From NCBI RefSeq assembly GCF_945956965.1, contig NZ_CAMFJS010000011.1, positions 62,001 to 126,000 of the forward strand: 64,000 bases of DNA. Direction: 5' to 3'. The position numbers and the translations under genes were made by a program. Under the pieces are notes generated by a model. It was not told where the DNA came from and made no database searches. It saw nothing but the letters and a program-made list of their open reading frames with translations. How positions within the stretch are numbered: the first letter of the stretch is position 1; each line of letters starts with the position of its first letter. Source of the DNA: an uncultured Roseateles sp. GTDB lineage: Bacteria > Pseudomonadota > Gammaproteobacteria > Burkholderiales > Burkholderiaceae_C. Positions 61,601-64,000 of the stretch are shown here, in pieces.

Positions 61601-61863
61601 GCTCCGGTGATGGCGTTGCTGCTGCCGTCCGTGGTGGCGACGCAGCCGTTGCCAGCAATCACAAAAGCCAGGGTGGCACTGTTCACGCCTTGGGCCTTGG
61701 CGGCCGTCAAGGTGTTGACTTGGTATGCCGCATTGCCAAAGCCCCAGGTGTAGAAGTAGGGCGCGACCTCGACGGCCTTGGCACTGGTGGCAGCAAGTAC
61801 GGACGCGGTCAAAGCGGACAGGACGAGAGGGGTCCGTCGACGGTGGCGAGACTGTTGATTCAT
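58678..61863 (-). CDS. Secreted chitinase with two GH18 domains flanking two CBM5/12 modules and long Pro-Thr/Pro-Ala linkers
   Basis: N-terminal GH18 [12 protein letters not shown]-terminal GH18 [13 protein letters not shown]; modules [30 protein letters not shown] and [32 protein letters not shown]. Confidence 0.93.
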   Translation of the reverse strand: MNQQSRHRRRTPLVLSALTASVLAATSAKAVEVAPYFYTWGFGNAAYQVNTLTAAKAQGVNSATLAFVIAGNGCVATTDGSSNAITGAMKNDIAAYRQAGGNLIISFGGANGTYLEAACTVDQMVAQIDQLILSSGIKTLDFDVEGGAVGNKTANNTRSAALKILQAKYADLKVSFTLAVAPPVTYSWGTEPGGLSADSLAVVQSAVAAGVKVSRVNIMAMDYGQYYTNGRTDLGQLAIDAGIRTREQLRPLFPGFTEAQLWDLIGITPMIGVNDVAAEVFTPAHAQTLANFARQNGVGLLSYWALQRDQVGKGDLGIYSQVNTKNLEFHAALASAQTGGSVSPPTPAPTPAPTPVPTPTPTPVPVPVPPPVPAPAPVPAPVPAPSGSCAIWQQVGNAYRVGDVVSFQGEVYTAVQNFVSYAGANWYPNSTPSLWKQGGACAGNVPTPTPTPTPTPTPTPTPTPTPAPAPAPAPVPAPAPVPAPAPVPAPVPAPAPAPAPVTGVQAWSATAVYAAPGIQVSYGGKVYANKWWTQGEVPSASGSYGAWQLVSGGAVTPTPTPTPTPTPTPTPTPAPTPAPTPTPTPAPAPAPAPAPAPVPAPTPAPAPVPAPTPAPVPAPAPAPVPAPAPAGASGKQVGTYFTQWGVYGRDFQVADMVSNGSAAKLTFVNYAFGNLYQKNGGYECGIVNKAEPGATNPTAVDAGTGGDAWADFGRTSSRRVDPADTIKWDDQLAGNFRELKALKAKFPNLKVMISLGGWTWSKWFSAASQTDALRKQLVSSCIDVYVKGNLPVIDGRGGAGAAAGVFDGIDIDWEFPGGGAQPYNTVSPADKQNFTLLLAEFRRQLDALKATTGKAYPLSAAIVIGKDKIEQTEPAKYIQYLDWLNLMAYDFHGTWENGVTDFQSNLYADPASPNIKAGGNLATYTVDAGVKTLIAAGAPANKLVMGVPFYGRGWKNVPAGAGGDGLYQSAAGGAAPGTWEAGFNDYKVLKNLAGVRKIHPVTKQLYLYTPDMQWWSYDDATVIGTKVDYVKANGLGGLMSWSIDGDDSAGTLTGAMSKVRN
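60168..60200. repeat. Short imperfect hexanucleotide (GGCGTA-type) tandem repeat encoding Pro-Thr dipeptides
   Basis: GTAGGCGTTGGCGTAGGCGTAGGCGTAGGCGTT. Confidence 0.7.
60467..60529. repeat. Hexanucleotide tandem repeat (GGCGTA)n(GGCGTG)n in the chitinase Pro-Thr linker
   Basis: Roughly ten consecutive hexamers read directly. Confidence 0.85.
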
Positions 61864-62472
61864 GTATGAACGCAATGGAAGAGAGGGTTCTCAGGGCGCC
61901 TTGGCCCCAAAGAGCTGCGTAAGTCAACCGGCCCGCCTCATTCGGACAGCCCGGCCGCGGCAATATATGAGAATTGGTACTATGGTGGTACTTGTTTTGT
62001 TACAAGGTGTGAAACATTCGCACCCCTAAGAACCGGCTTCATTACGCGCTCAGGTGAATGCGCTTGAAAGTCTAAGTTATTGTTTTAATAGTAGATTTTC
62101 AGCTTTGCGCGATTCAATGCATGGGAGGCATCGGCGATCTTGAGCTGATGATTTGCTCACAAATATGCAGACCACTTAGAACATGACGACAGCCATGCAA
62201 GTGCTCAGGCCCTGGCCAAGGTCAGCCCACGTCCAAGCTTTTGCCTTGCAGTGAGGCCTGCCAAGACGCTTGCACTGCATGAGTTCGGGGGCGCGAAGCC
62301 GCCGTTCACCAAGGTCTGCCTGAAGCCGATCACTGAATTCGGGCGAACTTCAGCGATGGGTCGATAGCGCGAGTTCGAAGCATCGCCCAACGCCGTCATT
62401 GGCGCTGTTGTCCGCTCCCTGCTTGCCCCCGGCCAGCTCGGCACCTAACATGCTCCGTCAACGGGAGGCGAA

Positions 62473-64000
62473 TTGGAAGGGGTGGCCATGTCGCCAATGA
62501 ACTTCTATGCCGGGCAAAGCAAGCTGCTCGAGATGATGGCGCGGGACGTTCCGATGATGGAGACCCTGGAGCATCTGGCCTTGTTGATCGAGGCTCAATC
62601 GGAGGGCCTTTACTGCTCGGTGCTGCTTCTGGATGAGGATGGGGTGCATGTGCGCCCCGGCGTTGGGCCACGCCTGCCGGCTGGCTATTTGCAGGCTTTG
62701 AACGGCACCCCCATCGGGCCCGATTTCGGCTCTTGCGGCAGCGCGATGAGTCGCAATGAGATGGTGATCGCCAGCGACATCCTGAGCGATCCGCGTTGGA
62801 CCGGTTACCACGGCTTGATCTCGGGCGAAGGCTTTCGCGCTTGCTGGTTGATGCCCATTGTGTCAACCACCAAGCGCGTACTGGGCAGCTTTGCGATGTA
62901 CTACAAGGAATCGCGCACGCCCGATAAGGATGAACTAGAGCTGATGGCCGGGGCCACGCAGCTAGCAGCCATCGCGATTGAGCGCCAACGCAAAGACGAC
63001 GAATTGCAGCGCTATCAGCTCCGGCTGGAGGCGCTGGTCGAGCAGCGTACCGTCGAGCTGGAGCTTACCTTGATGGAGCAACGCGCCATCTTCGACACCG
63101 CCACCGTGGCCATTCTGGTGGTGGATGGCGAGCGGCGCATCGCGCGCTGCAACCGGCGCGTGGAGGACATGCTGGGTTACGAGCCCGGGGAGTTGATCGG
63201 CTTGTCGACCCGGGTCTACTTTGAGTCGGACGCCGCCTGGGCCGCGTACGGACAAGCCACGCGCGAAGCGCTCATGGCCGGCGAAGGCTTTAACGGCGAC
63301 ATTGTTGCGGTACGCAAGGGGGGGGCAAGCGGATCTGGTGCAGCAGTCATGGCAAGGCGATTGACCCGCAGGACCTGACTAAGGGAACGATCTGGGTCGC
63401 CATCGACATCACCGAGCGCCACGAGGCCGAAGCTGCCCGCCAGCAGCTACTGCTCGAATACCAGGCCATCTTGGACAACGCATCATTGGGCATCACCTTC
63501 ACCCGTGACCGCACTTTTTTGCACTGCAACGAACGCTTCGGTGAAATGTTCGGTTGGGCCGCTCATGACTTGGTGGGGCAGCCCACCGTCGTGGTCTACC
63601 CCGACCAAGCTGCTTTCGAGGCCTTGAGCCGCGAGGCCGTGCCGCTCTTGGGGCAGGGCGGACGACTCGATGTCGAGCTGCAGATGAAGCGACGCACGGG
63701 CGAGCTGTTCTGGTGCCGCATGCTGGCCAAGGCGATCGACCCGGAGGACAGCCGAAAAGGCAGCATCTTCATCACCGAAGACATTACCGCCCGCAAAGAG
63801 GGCGAGCGGGCGCTTGAGCAGGCGCTCACTGAGTTGCAACTCATTTTTGACAACACCAATGCGGGCATTCATCTGGTGCGCGACCGCCAAACCTTGCGCT
63901 GCAATCGTTGCACCGAGCAGATGCTGGGTTATGGCCCTGGGGAGCTGACTGGGCTGCCGACCCGCATGATCTTTCCGACGAATGAGGACTTTGAGGCCTT
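62473..64000 (+). CDS. GAF and multi-PAS sensor protein, frameshifted at a G8 tract near 63318-63325 and running off the window
   Basis: GAF: IEAQSEGLYCSVLLLDEDGVHVRPGVGPRLPAGYLQALNGTPIGPDFGSCGSAMSRNEMVIASDI; PAS to frame stop at 63378; PAS continues in another frame (WCSSHGKAIDPQDLTKGTIWVAIDITERHEAEAARQQLLLEYQAILDNASLGI...). Confidence 0.85.

Noticed and set aside
55171-61863. Proline-linker repeats considered as a CRISPR array or minisatellite locus
   Set aside because: The repeats are codon-level (PT/PA) within open reading frames, with no unique spacers.

Overview
This is a chromosomal window from a high-GC Betaproteobacterium, probably Burkholderiales (inferred from gene content, not searched). 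About 55 protein-coding genes are supported. Most are housekeeping: cca, slt-type transglycosylase, two 5-FCL paralogs, metF, tlyA, ahcY with a SAH riboswitch leader, metK, two LpxL/HtrB-type acyltransferases, dapF-DUF484-xerC, rlmI-like and glmS. Accessory content includes three PEP-CTERM proteins, one with a consensus sigma-54 promoter; a S53 peptidase with Ig-like repeats; ompW; a DctB-like/FixJ-like two-component pair divergent from an MHS-family transporter; and chemotaxis/GGDEF signalling genes. The most interesting region is 45-62 kb. A tightly overlapping type II secretion/MSHA-like operon (G-F-E, then L/M/N/C-like proteins, a secretin and three further pseudopilins) ends in a prolyl-4-hydroxylase-type 2OG-Fe(II) oxygenase. 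Next to it are two very large secreted proteins with chitin-binding modules joined by long (Pro-Thr)n/(Pro-Ala)n linkers. I propose, as a hypothesis only, a secretion and proline-hydroxylation system acting on Pro-rich linkers or tails. At the right end a GAF/PAS sensor gene is interrupted by a frameshift at a G8 tract. No tRNA, rRNA, CRISPR array or intact mobile element was recognised.
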